A stretch of 64,000 nucleotides of DNA, taken from contig NZ_JAAKEB010000006.1 in the NCBI RefSeq assembly GCF_011038965.1, forward strand, positions 62,001 to 126,000, read 5' to 3'. The notes beneath the pieces were generated by a model. The model was not told the origin of the DNA and ran no database searches. It worked only from the letters and a program-made list of their open reading frames with translations. The stretch is from Adlercreutzia sp. ZJ141. GTDB taxonomy: Bacteria; Actinomycetota; Coriobacteriia; Coriobacteriales; Eggerthellaceae. The position numbers and the translations under genes were made by a program. The first letter of the stretch is position 1. Every line of letters starts with the position of its first letter. Below, one piece after another: positions 8,956-17,808 of the stretch.

Positions 8956-9051
8956 TCAGATGAGGCGTACCCGCCCTGTCGGTAGATCAGCCACAAGCGC
9001 AAGCTCGCCTCCCACAGCTTCAATGTAGCGACGAATTGCACCGAGACTCAT
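8956..9051 (-). pseudogene. 31-codon XRE-family C-terminal tail, ATGA-coupled to prepilin peptidase gene
   Basis: An ATG overlaps the TGA of the prepilin peptidase gene (9048-9051) and opens a 31-residue frame: MSLGAIRRYIEAVGGEL through LPTGRVRLI. This matches the C-terminal segment commonly seen in XRE-type antitoxin regulators (RRYIEALGGELELVA pattern), but the helix-turn-helix half is absent. It is either a remnant left by a recombination event or a tiny expressed peptide. I favour a remnant. Confidence 0.5.
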
Positions 9052-9545
9052 ACAATGACTTGGAAAGCGGCATAGGCGAACCAGCAGCAGAAAAAGGGGA
9101 TGAGCGGTAAGGTATCGCCGAGGCGCAAGCGCTTTGTTGCGAGACCCGCAAGCGAAAACGCACCCGCAACGGCGAAACAGCATGCGAACCCCATTGGTGC
9201 ATCGAAGCCGCTTGCTAAGCACAGCCCCACCATGCAGATCACATCACCTTCGCCGAGGGCGACCGCGCAGCGATCCGCCGTGTGACGGCGCGCAACAGCG
9301 TTCACCGCTACCCAAAACGCGATGCACGCTACAGCCCACAGCGCACCGGCACAGAGCGAACTTGCGCCTCCGCAACACGCCTGAAACACCGCACACAGCG
9401 CTACGAACACAAAGCACCTTCCGCCCGGCACCGTTTTTCGTCGCACATCCTCAACTGCCAGCACCACCAGCACAACCGCCGCCGCAAACAGCACTACTAA
9501 ACCGAATGCAGGAGCGAGCGCCAAAAGCGTGTCTCCTACGCTCAT
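9048..9545 (-). CDS. Prepilin peptidase (A24 family, TadV/CpaA-like)
   Basis: This 165-residue, highly hydrophobic protein has about five membrane helices. The two aspartyl active-site regions are visible: DVRRKTVP near residue 33, and GEGD near residue 98, which corresponds to the family GxGD motif. It should cleave the leader of the Flp pilin and pilin-like proteins encoded upstream in the same operon. Its length fits the short TadV/CpaA class without an N-methylation domain. Its ATG overlaps the stop of the zinc-ribbon gene by four bases. Confidence 0.85.
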   Translation of the reverse strand: MSVGDTLLALAPAFGLVVLFAAAVVLVVLAVEDVRRKTVPGGRCFVFVALCAVFQACCGGASSLCAGALWAVACIAFWVAVNAVARRHTADRCAVALGEGDVICMVGLCLASGFDAPMGFACCFAVAGAFSLAGLATKRLRLGDTLPLIPFFCCWFAYAAFQVIV

Positions 9546-9928
9546 GCGCTACAAGCGACCGGCTCTGGAGCAGGTTGCACACTCAGCTGTATGATCAGCC
9601 CTGCCGGAGCCGAAAGCGAGAAAACGTTACCCTCTATGGGAACAACCGTATGCGCAGGAACAGCCATCATGGGACTTGTTGGCAACACTGAGGGCAACGA
9701 GCGCGTTTGCCCGCAAGTTTGATCGAGGCTATTCGGTGGTACAGACACACCTACAGCATGTACTGGCTCAGACTCTTTCGGCTCTTCAAGGGAATCGGAC
9801 TGCACCGCTTCCTCAGTTGCACCGAACGCGCATTGGTCGAGCCTTTCTTCCGCAAAGCGGTGAAGACATCCGTAACACACCTCAGCATCATCAAATGCTC
9901 GGGCACCACACACAGGACATACTTTCAT
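9542..9928 (-). CDS. Zinc-ribbon protein of the Tad operon
   Basis: This 128-residue protein opens with CPVCGARAFDDAEVCYGCL, a CxxC-x11-CxxC zinc ribbon within the first 22 residues. A low-complexity acidic and Pro-rich linker and a C-terminal strand-rich segment follow. It lacks a signal peptide and is presumably cytoplasmic. The position between the DUF192 and prepilin peptidase genes, with tight spacing on both sides, ties it to pilus assembly or its regulation. No specific function can be assigned. Confidence 0.6.
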   Translation of the reverse strand: MKVCPVCGARAFDDAEVCYGCLHRFAEERLDQCAFGATEEAVQSDSLEEPKESEPVHAVGVSVPPNSLDQTCGQTRSLPSVLPTSPMMAVPAHTVVPIEGNVFSLSAPAGLIIQLSVQPAPEPVACSA

Positions 9929-9933
9929 CTTTA

Positions 9934-10263
9934 TTATCCTTTCAAACGTACGATACGTATCTGATCACCCGTGCGAAACCATTCGACGTCATCGCGCGAG
10001 AAGCGCTCAAGCGTCATCTTCGCCCGAGGATGGCGCACACGTCGGCAAGGTCCCACGTTGCAATGCGCTGCGAGCACCCGCCCGCATCCATCAACAAACG
10101 CGATGTCGATAGCGCGGCGCATCCCCCACGTGTGAACGTCGCTGCACGGAACGAGTACGAGCACTTCGTCGGTCGTTTCGCGCAGCAGTAATCCCCTCAA
10201 CCGTTCACGCCACGACACGGCAAACCGCATGCGCACACCATCGCTATCTTCCACAGCGATCAC
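9934..10263 (-). CDS. DUF192-family protein in Tad operon
   Basis: This 109-residue protein matches the DUF192 pattern: WRERLRGLLLR near the N-terminus, the central HTWGMRRAIDIAFVDGCGRV, and a final ERFSRDDVEWFRTGD. It has no obvious signal peptide, although many DUF192 proteins are exported. The start overlaps the upstream gene by four bases (10260-10263). The biochemical function is unknown. Confidence 0.72.
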   Translation of the reverse strand: MIAVEDSDGVRMRFAVSWRERLRGLLLRETTDEVLVLVPCSDVHTWGMRRAIDIAFVDGCGRVLAAHCNVGPCRRVRHPRAKMTLERFSRDDVEWFRTGDQIRIVRLKG

Positions 10264-10919
10264 CCTCCTTCCTGTTCGCTTTCACCCTCGCCCAATTCGT
10301 AGCGAACAACAACACTCGTCCATCCTTCTATAGGTACGCACTGCACAAACGCCCACTGGTATCGTCCACTAGACTTCGTGAAGGTCGAGCAGCCATCAAC
10401 GCCACTTCGAACTTCATCCCAACCCTTCGCTGTAAGCTGTTGGCGAATCTCATTTAGGGACTCATCAATGTTGGCATCCAGCGAGAAGCCCACTACCTGT
10501 GCATCCAAATCGCAACGCCGCTCGTAGTAACGCTCAAACGACATGACCTCATCCTCGAATCCGTCGGGCAGACTGGTCTGTTCCAAGAGGTCTACTTGGT
10601 GCAGCAGACTTCCCACGTGAGACACCAGCCCGACACTTGTCAGCTGAGCTTCCGGATCAGCTACCGCCGCTGAGGCGGGCACCAGGGCAATTATCGCAAC
10701 AACAATTGCCAACGCCCGAAGCGCGCGACGATACATGATGTAATCCCGCTTATCGCTGTCATCTGCATGGTGCCGCCGAACATAAGGTAGAACTTTTGCG
10801 CGGGTAAGCGTTCCAACAGGCGTGCTTTTTCCAACAGCACCGCGATCGTAAGCAGCATCATTCTGGCGCGCATGCGGCGCGGCTTGCCCTCTTAGGTAGG
10901 CACGGTTACGCGCACTCAT
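10260..10919 (-). CDS. Hypothetical exported protein of Tad operon
   Basis: The ATGA overlap with the upstream TadE-like gene favours the start at 10919 (219 residues). An internal ATG at 10736 begins a classic signal peptide (RALRALAIVVAIIALVPASAAVADPEA), giving 158 residues, and may be the true start. The mature region has two cysteines (Cys at RRCDLDA and DGCSTF) and a strand-rich pattern. No family is recognised. The export signal and context suggest an envelope factor for the pilus. Confidence 0.55.
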   Translation of the reverse strand: MSARNRAYLRGQAAPHARQNDAAYDRGAVGKSTPVGTLTRAKVLPYVRRHHADDSDKRDYIMYRRALRALAIVVAIIALVPASAAVADPEAQLTSVGLVSHVGSLLHQVDLLEQTSLPDGFEDEVMSFERYYERRCDLDAQVVGFSLDANIDESLNEIRQQLTAKGWDEVRSGVDGCSTFTKSSGRYQWAFVQCVPIEGWTSVVVRYELGEGESEQEGG

Positions 10920-11443
10920 AAGAACACCCCCGGTTTGTACGAATCGACGGTGAGTGACACAGCATGGGTCATGTTTGGTAAGCTCACACCCAGCACCGAC
11001 GAGCGCAATCCCATGCCGAACAGCGTCGGGCGCAACGTGAGCGTGCCGGTAAACGTCGCTATCCCACCCGTCGATCCCGAAACTGACACCGACGAGCTTT
11101 CAAACTCCCTGTTGAACCGCTCGGCCAGAGCAGCATCTATGCGAGTTACTGATTGCCCGGCATCCTCGCCATATGCGGGAGATGTCGCATTCACGCGCAC
11201 CGCTTCACAAAATGCGTTGTCGTAGGCCGCGCACTCTCCCAAGAACAACGTTACGTTCATCGCGATAACTGCAATAATCACCAGCACCGGAAACGCAACC
11301 GCAAGCTCGACCGTCATCTGCCCGTCGAACCTCTGACACAGTCGTTTTCGGGACACACTGTTTGACAAAGTGGCTCTACGGCGCGAAATCGAACGCAGGC
11401 ACGTTGCGTCAAGCCACCTATGCCCCGCAAGCCTTACTCCCAT
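10916..11443 (-). CDS. TadE-like pseudopilin
   Basis: This 175-residue frame overlaps the upstream gene by 10 bases. After a basic N-terminus it has the TadE pattern: GQMTVELAVAFPVLVIIAVI, where the Glu five residues into the hydrophobic segment is typical of prepilin-like proteins. The rest is a short extracellular domain. TadE/F proteins are minor pseudopilins needed for Flp pilus assembly. Translation may begin further in; the basic leader is longer than normal. Confidence 0.72.
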   Translation of the reverse strand: MGVRLAGHRWLDATCLRSISRRRATLSNSVSRKRLCQRFDGQMTVELAVAFPVLVIIAVIAMNVTLFLGECAAYDNAFCEAVRVNATSPAYGEDAGQSVTRIDAALAERFNREFESSSVSVSGSTGGIATFTGTLTLRPTLFGMGLRSSVLGVSLPNMTHAVSLTVDSYKPGVFL

Positions 11444-13554
11444 ACTTTTACCCCCACGACTTGGGCGTACACACCACGAATACCATCGGCAATACGATGA
11501 ATCAGCCCTGTTGCCGCATCCGCCACCGGCGGCGGCAACGCTATCTCGATGGGCACCTGCGGCCCATTGGGTCCAAGAATGCTGATCGTTGCAACCTCGA
11601 TCTTGCCACCATTCGTGGAAACGGCCTCGACAGCTGCCTGTTCCACACCGCCGACAAGCATCGAGAACAGCCCTCCGGAATCAGTCGCGGCGCGCTGCTT
11701 CACCGAGAGCAACGTGGCACAAAACGTCCCTTCACCGTTGCTTGCAACATGATGGGAGTTCACCAGCAACGGTTTCACTGCGTCGAGATCGGCTGGCTGT
11801 AGCCCCGCCCCTTCAACCGCTTCGGTCAAAGCGCGTGCAGCCCACGTTCCCAAACCACTTGCACTGGCCAGCGGAAGCGAGTCTGCGGCTTCGCTAACAG
11901 CCCCCGTTAGAGCCTGTTGTCCATCGGCGTAAGCCTTAAGCAGCGCCGACCAACAATCAAGCACAATGCCAGCCCCACCAACAAGCGCGCCTTCCGTATC
12001 GGCAAGACCATCAAGTACCGATGCGATAACATTCCCTGCTTCTGAGGCGGGCTCTTCAACCAGTGTGGCTGCCGACACCGCCGCGCGTGCACCCATCGAT
12101 TCAGGCGAGGCAACGAAGCTACTCTGAAAGCCCACTGGCACCGACCCCACATCGGCCGCAAGCACAATGACACCCTGGCTTCCCGGTGGTCGCATTGAAA
12201 TGCGCTGCTGCCCTGCTTGGCGCATCGCGTCAGTAATGTCGGAAAACAAGCTTGATGCGCCCTGCTTTACCTGGTTAGAAAGAGGATCGAGTTCTTCACG
12301 CGCCTGTTGATATTCTTGTGCCGCCTCTGCGACGATGCGGTAGTGGTACTCAAACCCGTTGTCGATGGACGACGATGCGGCCGCAACCTTTCCCATACTG
12401 GATGCGGTGAATCCACATTCGGAACACTCCCCAAAATTGCCCGCTTCCATTTGAGCGATGGATCCCACGCTACTTGCACCCGCAGCGTTCGGACAACCCG
12501 GCCATGCGTGCATGATTAGCCCCGCGTCCGACGAGGTTATCGGGTAAACTGCCTGCTCGTAGAGCGATGTTCCGCGCATTTCGGCAGTGTTTTTCGGCAG
12601 CAGCGGGAAATTCGCCGAAAACGAGTCTTCTGTTTCATGAACGTACGCCCCGCTCATCTGGTCGTTCGCGTATTCGTACAAGCGCTTTCTCAACGCCGAA
12701 CGAGCTTGATCTGCAACGGAAGCGCCCCCGGGTGCCTCTTGACTCAACCGTGCTGCATAATACGCTTTCGCACGATTAAGTGCCACGGAAAACGACCACG
12801 AATCGACACTCCCGTAGTACGGATTTACCGCACCAGCCATACCGGCAAGCGTAGCGGCGCGCTCATACATGCAGCGCGACGGACTCAGCCCGCAATCGTG
12901 CTCGTACGCAAGCAGTTTCGCTTCATTTGCCCGTTGCGCCGCCGCTTCCGCAGCTTCAGCCGCCGCACGCACGTCATCCGCACGAGCATCAACGTTGCCT
13001 TCGACCTCGTCGAAGGCGCCTTGAGAGCCAACCGATACTTCATCGCCCTCCCAGGGAACCAAAACAGCAAGCGAAACATAGGAGCTGCCGTCCTTGTTAT
13101 TTCCTGCCGCAACCGACTGTGCGTTCGCCGCGGCTAACAGCGGCAGCGCCCGTTGCAGCTTCTCGAGCGCGCGCTTCGCGTCAGCCGAAAACGTATCGCG
13201 GGCATCAAGCACCTTCTTACCAGCATCAATGAGCGTGCCCGACAACTCAAACGTAACCGGCGTACACAACGCCACAACGCCTAACCCCATAGCCGCAAGC
13301 CCTGTGAGGGACAGCGTGAGCACCACAGCATCGCACAAGCGCACCACGATGGTAAACTCCGCAACCTCGTTCATCGCAGCTAGCGCCGCTGCATCGGCAA
13401 CCGACTGTGCTTTTGCCGATGCAGCGTTGATTCGATACACCTGCGCCGACGAAAACACGAGAGCAAGCGTGAGTAATAAGGCAATAGCTGCGCCTACTGT
13501 CGTAAAGCCATTCTTATCGCAAAAGAGCCCTGATGAAACGCTGCGTTTCCTCAT
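11434..13554 (-). CDS. Large Tad pilus-associated protein with TadE/G-like N-terminus
   Basis: The ATG at 13554 overlaps the upstream TGA (ATGA), giving 706 residues. The N-terminus has a basic leader, then NGFTTVGAAIALLLTLALVF. This is followed by SVADAAALAAMNEV, the pattern of putative Flp pilus-assembly TadG-like proteins. A second hydrophobic helix lies near residue 80. The remaining ~600 residues are Ala/Ser-rich, contain heptad-like stretches around 130-210, and have a paired CPNAAG / CSECG cysteine cluster in the middle. It is probably surface-exposed at the pilus base or tip. Confidence 0.65.
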   Translation of the reverse strand: MRKRSVSSGLFCDKNGFTTVGAAIALLLTLALVFSSAQVYRINAASAKAQSVADAAALAAMNEVAEFTIVVRLCDAVVLTLSLTGLAAMGLGVVALCTPVTFELSGTLIDAGKKVLDARDTFSADAKRALEKLQRALPLLAAANAQSVAAGNNKDGSSYVSLAVLVPWEGDEVSVGSQGAFDEVEGNVDARADDVRAAAEAAEAAAQRANEAKLLAYEHDCGLSPSRCMYERAATLAGMAGAVNPYYGSVDSWSFSVALNRAKAYYAARLSQEAPGGASVADQARSALRKRLYEYANDQMSGAYVHETEDSFSANFPLLPKNTAEMRGTSLYEQAVYPITSSDAGLIMHAWPGCPNAAGASSVGSIAQMEAGNFGECSECGFTASSMGKVAAASSSIDNGFEYHYRIVAEAAQEYQQAREELDPLSNQVKQGASSLFSDITDAMRQAGQQRISMRPPGSQGVIVLAADVGSVPVGFQSSFVASPESMGARAAVSAATLVEEPASEAGNVIASVLDGLADTEGALVGGAGIVLDCWSALLKAYADGQQALTGAVSEAADSLPLASASGLGTWAARALTEAVEGAGLQPADLDAVKPLLVNSHHVASNGEGTFCATLLSVKQRAATDSGGLFSMLVGGVEQAAVEAVSTNGGKIEVATISILGPNGPQVPIEIALPPPVADAATGLIHRIADGIRGVYAQVVGVKVWE

Positions 13555-14057
13555 TCCAACCACACCCCTATCCAGCCAGGGGGATTCAACCCTCCTTCGG
13601 CCGCCTGTGCCCATTCGGGCTGCGCGGCCTGACTCGCTTCAACCTGAACTTCGAAGTTTCCCCGTCCGTTCGACGCACCGAGCAGCCCTGCTGCCATACC
13701 CACTAGCGGCAGCGGTTCAACCTCGGTCGATATGCGCACGCTCACGGCAGCAGACGACTCGTTTCCTTGCAACTCAACCTTCCACGTACACCCTCCGTCA
13801 TGCACGTGAAACACGTCGACCGAAGGGATAGAACCCAGCCGATGGCGCGCATATTCCTCACAACGTCCTTCATCAATGCCACCCGCAGGCGCTGCGGTAG
13901 CGAGCAGCCGACATGTTTCCGTAGCCGCCGCCTGCATGACCATGCGGTCGTACAACAGAATCGCTGGTTGAATGAGCAAGAGCAGCAGCGCAAATAGCAC
14001 CGGTATCATGCACGCCGCTTCAACAGTTGACTGACCGCGCAGCCCTGCCGCTACCAT
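13551..14057 (-). CDS. TadE-family pseudopilin
   Basis: The ATG at 14057 gives 168 residues beginning MVAAGLRGQSTVEAA, a prepilin-type junction followed by a hydrophobic helix (PVLFALLLLLIQPAILL). Three cysteines follow. The frame is open much further upstream, but that part overlaps the previous pilin gene in another frame. No clear ribosome site precedes 14057, so the exact start is uncertain and may rely on coupling. Confidence 0.7.
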   Translation of the reverse strand: MVAAGLRGQSTVEAACMIPVLFALLLLLIQPAILLYDRMVMQAAATETCRLLATAAPAGGIDEGRCEEYARHRLGSIPSVDVFHVHDGGCTWKVELQGNESSAAVSVRISTEVEPLPLVGMAAGLLGASNGRGNFEVQVEASQAAQPEWAQAAEGGLNPPGWIGVWLE

Positions 14058-14095
14058 CGCGCTGCTACTGCGAGTAGGTGCGCCGCACTGTCGAA

Positions 14096-14347
14096 TCAGA
14101 ACAAAAAGACGTCGGAAAGAAACCCCGCTGGCGACGCGATCACGCACCGCGCCGCTGCCGCCAAGGCATGAGAGACGATTTCGCCATTCGACATCAAGCG
14201 CCACATCGCACCAAACGCGACAGCTACGGCCATAAACGCCGCCGTTACGATCGCGTACTCGACCGTGCTCTGTGCCCGTAACCGTGCGGTGTTCCCGTTC
14301 GCGCGAAATCCTACAAACCGTTGATACCCGACGCGATCGCATCCCAC
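14096..14347 (-). CDS. Second pilin-like protein, frame-overlapping the Flp gene
   Basis: A prepilin-like sequence, RAQSTVEYAIVTAAFMAVAV, is followed by a short tail ending DVFLF. No ATG lies near it in frame. The nearest start is a GTG at 14347 inside the 3' end of the Flp gene, 2 bases after AGGAG, giving 83 residues with a ~28-residue leader. Translation may depend on ribosomes finishing the Flp gene, whose stop is at 14311. It is probably a minor pilin. Confidence 0.6.
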   Translation of the reverse strand: MGCDRVGYQRFVGFRANGNTARLRAQSTVEYAIVTAAFMAVAVAFGAMWRLMSNGEIVSHALAAAARCVIASPAGFLSDVFLF

Positions 14348-14523
14348 AGCTCCTGGATCTTCGGCTTGAATAGCGTGATAGCCAGAATAGCGATCACCAC
14401 CAGCACACCTACTAAGATTGCGTATTCGGTCGTTCCCTGTCCGCTTCTTCTTCGAAGCAGCGTGCGAAACGCTACATCTGCACGAATCGACAGCTTCCGG
14501 CATGCACCCGCAAGCATTTTCAT
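14311..14523 (-). CDS. flp: Flp/Fap-type major pilin
   Basis: Starting at ATG 14523, preceded by GGGAGA, the protein has 70 residues. The leader is basic (RTLLRRRSGQ). The processing junction is followed by GTTEYAILVGVLVVIAILAI, with Glu at +5 in the Flp pattern, and a short C-terminal tail. This size and pattern are those of the structural Flp pilin that the Tad machine assembles. It follows tadC by 22 bp. Confidence 0.85.
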   Translation of the reverse strand: MKMLAGACRKLSIRADVAFRTLLRRRSGQGTTEYAILVGVLVVIAILAITLFKPKIQELWDAIASGINGL

Positions 14524-14545
14524 GGTCAAATCTCCCTTCCATCGG

Positions 14546-15493
14546 TTAAAACCCATTCATGAGTTCAAGCAGTACCGGACCGAGCACGAGCAACAACATC
14601 GCCGGCAGAATAAGTGTCCCTGTGGGAACCATCATCTTTACCGGAGCCTTCGCAACGCGTTCCTGCACGTTGGCACGGTGGGCCTGCCGAGCTTCGGCAG
14701 CCGCCTGTTCGAGCACCTCGGCCAGCGACGACCCGAATCGCAATGACCTGATCACACTTTCCATAACTCGTTCCAGCTGCGGCGAATCATATGAAGTAGC
14801 TAGATCGCGCAGCGCTTGCTCGCGCGGCACTAAGCCATATATCCACCGGCACCGAGCCGCTTCGCACGATCGCGCAAATGGCGTTGAAAAATGCTCACAA
14901 TACAACCGAAATCCCCGGTCAAACGAAAGGCCGCTGCGCAGTCCCAAAGCCACTACCTCAAGCATTTCTGACAACTCACGCTCAAGCAAAGCTGCACGAC
15001 GCGCCTGTAGCTTCAACATCGCCCGAGCAGGTAAAGACACCCCAAAAGCCACGCCTGCAACTACTCCGAGAACGCCAAGCTCAGACGAGAATGCTAACCC
15101 GAACGCGCCGAACAACGCCGCGAACATAAGCGCAGCCCGAACGCTCGTTTCAACCAGCCCTTCCGCCGTTGCAGCCGTCTGATCCATCCCCGCCTTCCGA
15201 ACGTGGGCATCAAACCAACGACGTACACGCTGCGGCGTACGCGACGCTGCAATCGGACGACAAGCGCTCAGCGTTATCTTTCGCGACAGGTCCGCTACCG
15301 CCCGCGCAACACTCGCCCAAAAATCGTCGTTGCGCATTGTGCCAGAGCGCGCTTCCGTCGCACCAACCGCAGACAACAACCTTCGCCGCGAACGAGCATC
15401 ACGCCGAACGCCAAGCACCCAGGATCCCGCAAACGCACCTGCTGCGCCTGCTGACACCAACGCAGTGCACGCGAGTGCTGAGCTATCAACCAT
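14546..15493 (-). CDS. tadC: Tad inner-membrane platform protein TadC
   Basis: This ~315-residue protein has the type II secretion F domain in its C-terminal half (LSEMLEVVALGLRSGLSFDRG; VMESVIRSLRFGSSLAEVL) and four hydrophobic segments. TadB and TadC form the membrane platform on which TadA acts. The start could be ATG 15493 or GTG 15496, both with GAGGTGA upstream; a TTG at 15502 is less likely. It follows tadB within 10 bp. Confidence 0.85.
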   Translation of the reverse strand: MVDSSALACTALVSAGAAGAFAGSWVLGVRRDARSRRRLLSAVGATEARSGTMRNDDFWASVARAVADLSRKITLSACRPIAASRTPQRVRRWFDAHVRKAGMDQTAATAEGLVETSVRAALMFAALFGAFGLAFSSELGVLGVVAGVAFGVSLPARAMLKLQARRAALLERELSEMLEVVALGLRSGLSFDRGFRLYCEHFSTPFARSCEAARCRWIYGLVPREQALRDLATSYDSPQLERVMESVIRSLRFGSSLAEVLEQAAAEARQAHRANVQERVAKAPVKMMVPTGTLILPAMLLLVLGPVLLELMNGF

Positions 15494-15502
15494 CACCAGC
15501 AA

Positions 15503-16474
15503 TCACCTCACCTCGACCGACAACATACGCCTGACCAGCACAATTCCCGCAGCCTGCATACTCAAAGCCAGCGTGAGTAGCATGATTCCAGCGGCACTCG
15601 AAAAAAACGGTGTTAGAAAATCGTCACTCATGACCGAAAACAACGCCACCAAAACGAATGGCATGATAGAAACCACCTGCGCCGACAGCTTCGCCTGTGC
15701 CGTCTGCACTCGAAGCGACCGGGCGAGCTCGATTTCGCCCTCAACCGTCTCGCGCGCCGCATCGAGCACTTGTCGCATGCTGCCACCCGATTCATGTTGC
15801 ACGTCCAACGCAACAGCAACAAAAGCAAGCCCAGGCGACGAGTCGCTTCCCTTTAGAACCGCAAGCGCCTCTTCTGCCGAGTGGCCGGTTTCCAAATGGT
15901 GCGCAGCCCGTGCGAACAGTTGAGACAAAGGTCCTTTCAGCTCGGAAGACACCTGCCGAAACGTTTGCAGCAACGACAACCCCGACTGAAAGCACACACC
16001 CATCGCCCGCAGCGCGTCGGGTACCGCATCACGAAGCGCCTCCTGGCGTCGATCATCCGCGGATCGCAGTACCGACATACCTGCAACCGCAAGACACAGC
16101 GGAACCGCCGCCGCGCACACCGACGAACGGGTTGCCACAAATGCCACGCCGGATACGGTGAGCAACACGCCAAGCACAACCGAAAGCGCAGCTTCGCCCG
16201 ACGAAGGAACCCCTTTCGCCTCGAGACACTCGGCGGCCTCATCCGAAATACGCCGTATGCGACGCGTCTTCCGAAGCACTCGAGAGAAGGGAACAAGCGG
16301 CACAATACCATTGCGAAGCGCATGAGCAAGTAAGCCAGACAAGCCGGTTTTTCCTGCGAGCACCCCTTGCCTGCGAGCCGACAACAGCACTGCACGAACA
16401 AGCAGCGCTGTTGAGGCGAAAGCCCCTGTAACCGCCATCACGCCGCACAGGGCAAGCGCAGTTGAAGCTTCCAT
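15503..16474 (-). CDS. tadB: Tad inner-membrane platform protein TadB
   Basis: This 323-residue protein has a type II secretion F domain (LRAMGVCFQSGLSLLQTF; HHLETGHSAEEAL; VQHESGGSMRQVLDAA) and membrane helices at residues ~10-35, ~95-135 and ~260-315. It is the partner of TadC in the pilus assembly platform. Its start overlaps the 3' end of tadA by 37 bases. Confidence 0.87.
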   Translation of the reverse strand: MEASTALALCGVMAVTGAFASTALLVRAVLLSARRQGVLAGKTGLSGLLAHALRNGIVPLVPFSRVLRKTRRIRRISDEAAECLEAKGVPSSGEAALSVVLGVLLTVSGVAFVATRSSVCAAAVPLCLAVAGMSVLRSADDRRQEALRDAVPDALRAMGVCFQSGLSLLQTFRQVSSELKGPLSQLFARAAHHLETGHSAEEALAVLKGSDSSPGLAFVAVALDVQHESGGSMRQVLDAARETVEGEIELARSLRVQTAQAKLSAQVVSIMPFVLVALFSVMSDDFLTPFFSSAAGIMLLTLALSMQAAGIVLVRRMLSVEVR

Positions 16475-17808
16475 GCCTGAACCTCCTTAGCAGTGGCAAC
16501 GCCGCAATCGACAAGGCCGTCAACCCATGAGGGTATTGCCAACCATCGACCTTCGTCTGCTGGCGACATTCTGCGAAACATCGTGCTAACCTGGCAAAGA
16601 CGACGTTGCCGATCGAATGAGAACTCGGCGATCTCACTGACAAAGCGTGACCCATCCAAGCTGCGCGCTGTCTGAACGACCACATCAAGTGCGCTCGCGA
16701 TGTTCGCCTCGATGACATCGACCGGTAGATCGACCGCATAACGTACCATCGTGGTCAAACGCGACACCGATTCCGCTGGTGAATTCGCATGCAACGTGGT
16801 CAGCGACCCGTCGTGTCCCGTGTTCATGGCTTGCAGCATGTCAATCGCTTCAGCAGCGCGACATTCGCCCACCACAATGCGGTCAGGCCGCATGCGCAAG
16901 GCATTCACCACCAAATCGCGAATAGTCACCTCACCTGAACCCTCCGCATTCCGCGGGCGCGCCTCCAACCGCACCACGTGTGGATGCTCTAAAAACCGAA
17001 GTTCGGCGGAGTCTTCGATGGTGACAATGCGTTCACGGACGGGAATCTCACACGACAGCGCATTGAGCAACGTAGTCTTGCCGCTGCCCGTGCCCCCCGA
17101 CACAGCAATACTCTTGCGCGAGCGCACCGCCCATTGCAGAAAGCGTCTCATGCGCTCATCAAACGACCTGCGCGCAACCATGTCCTCGAGCGTCATAACC
17201 CCCTTCGGAAATTTCCGAATGGTTACCACAGGGCCATCGAGTGCCAGCGGCGGTATGATCACGTTTACGCGATGCCCCTCCGGCAAACGCGCGTTCACCA
17301 GCGGCGACGACTCATCGACACGCCGCCCAAGTGGCCCTAAGATACGGTCGATGAGCGCGCGTAACTGCCCTTCGCCGGAAAACGTCTGCGAGCTACGCTC
17401 GATCACGCCATCACGCTCGTAGAATACTCGGTTAGGGCCGTTCACCATGATCTCGGTAATGCTGTCATCAGCGAGCAGCCCCTCCAACGGGCCGAACCCA
17501 AACACGGAATCCATCAGCTGTTCGGTTAGCGCGCGCCGATGCATCTCGTCAACCGCACGCCACTGCTCGCCCTCGAACACCTGCCGACACGCACTCCGAA
17601 GCTCGCTGCGCGCCCTGCTGGGATTATCCGCCATCATCGCTGCCATGTCGTCGACAGACACGAACTTCTGCACCTGCTCCTGCAAGCGCTCAAACTGGCG
17701 AGCAGCGTCGATACGTCGCACATCGGCCACCTCAATCGACGCAAATGAGCCCGCAGACACGTTTCCACTCGCGCCCGCTACACACATCGCCCGTTCTAGT
17801 AACGTCAT
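16438..17808 (-). CDS. tadA: Tad secretion ATPase TadA (CpaF)
   Basis: The ATG at 17808 overlaps the tadZ stop (ATGA) behind GGAGG and gives 456 residues. It is a type II/IV secretion ATPase. The Walker A is GGTGSGKTT (residues 238-246), the Asp box is ERIVTIEDSAELRF, and the Walker B/His region is RPDRIVVGECRAAEAIDML followed by GHDGSLTTLHA. It powers Flp pilus extension and possibly retraction from the cytoplasmic face. The start further upstream at 17895 is rejected because of this coupling. Confidence 0.93.
   Translation of the reverse strand: MTLLERAMCVAGASGNVSAGSFASIEVADVRRIDAARQFERLQEQVQKFVSVDDMAAMMADNPSRARSELRSACRQVFEGEQWRAVDEMHRRALTEQLMDSVFGFGPLEGLLADDSITEIMVNGPNRVFYERDGVIERSSQTFSGEGQLRALIDRILGPLGRRVDESSPLVNARLPEGHRVNVIIPPLALDGPVVTIRKFPKGVMTLEDMVARRSFDERMRRFLQWAVRSRKSIAVSGGTGSGKTTLLNALSCEIPVRERIVTIEDSAELRFLEHPHVVRLEARPRNAEGSGEVTIRDLVVNALRMRPDRIVVGECRAAEAIDMLQAMNTGHDGSLTTLHANSPAESVSRLTTMVRYAVDLPVDVIEANIASALDVVVQTARSLDGSRFVSEIAEFSFDRQRRLCQVSTMFRRMSPADEGRWLAIPSWVDGLVDCGVATAKEVQAWKLQLRLPCAA

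Noticed and set aside
10691-10873. Alternative minus-strand frame (60 codons) within the hypothetical Tad-operon gene
   Set aside because: It overlaps a better-supported exported protein frame and has no ribosome site or conserved motif.
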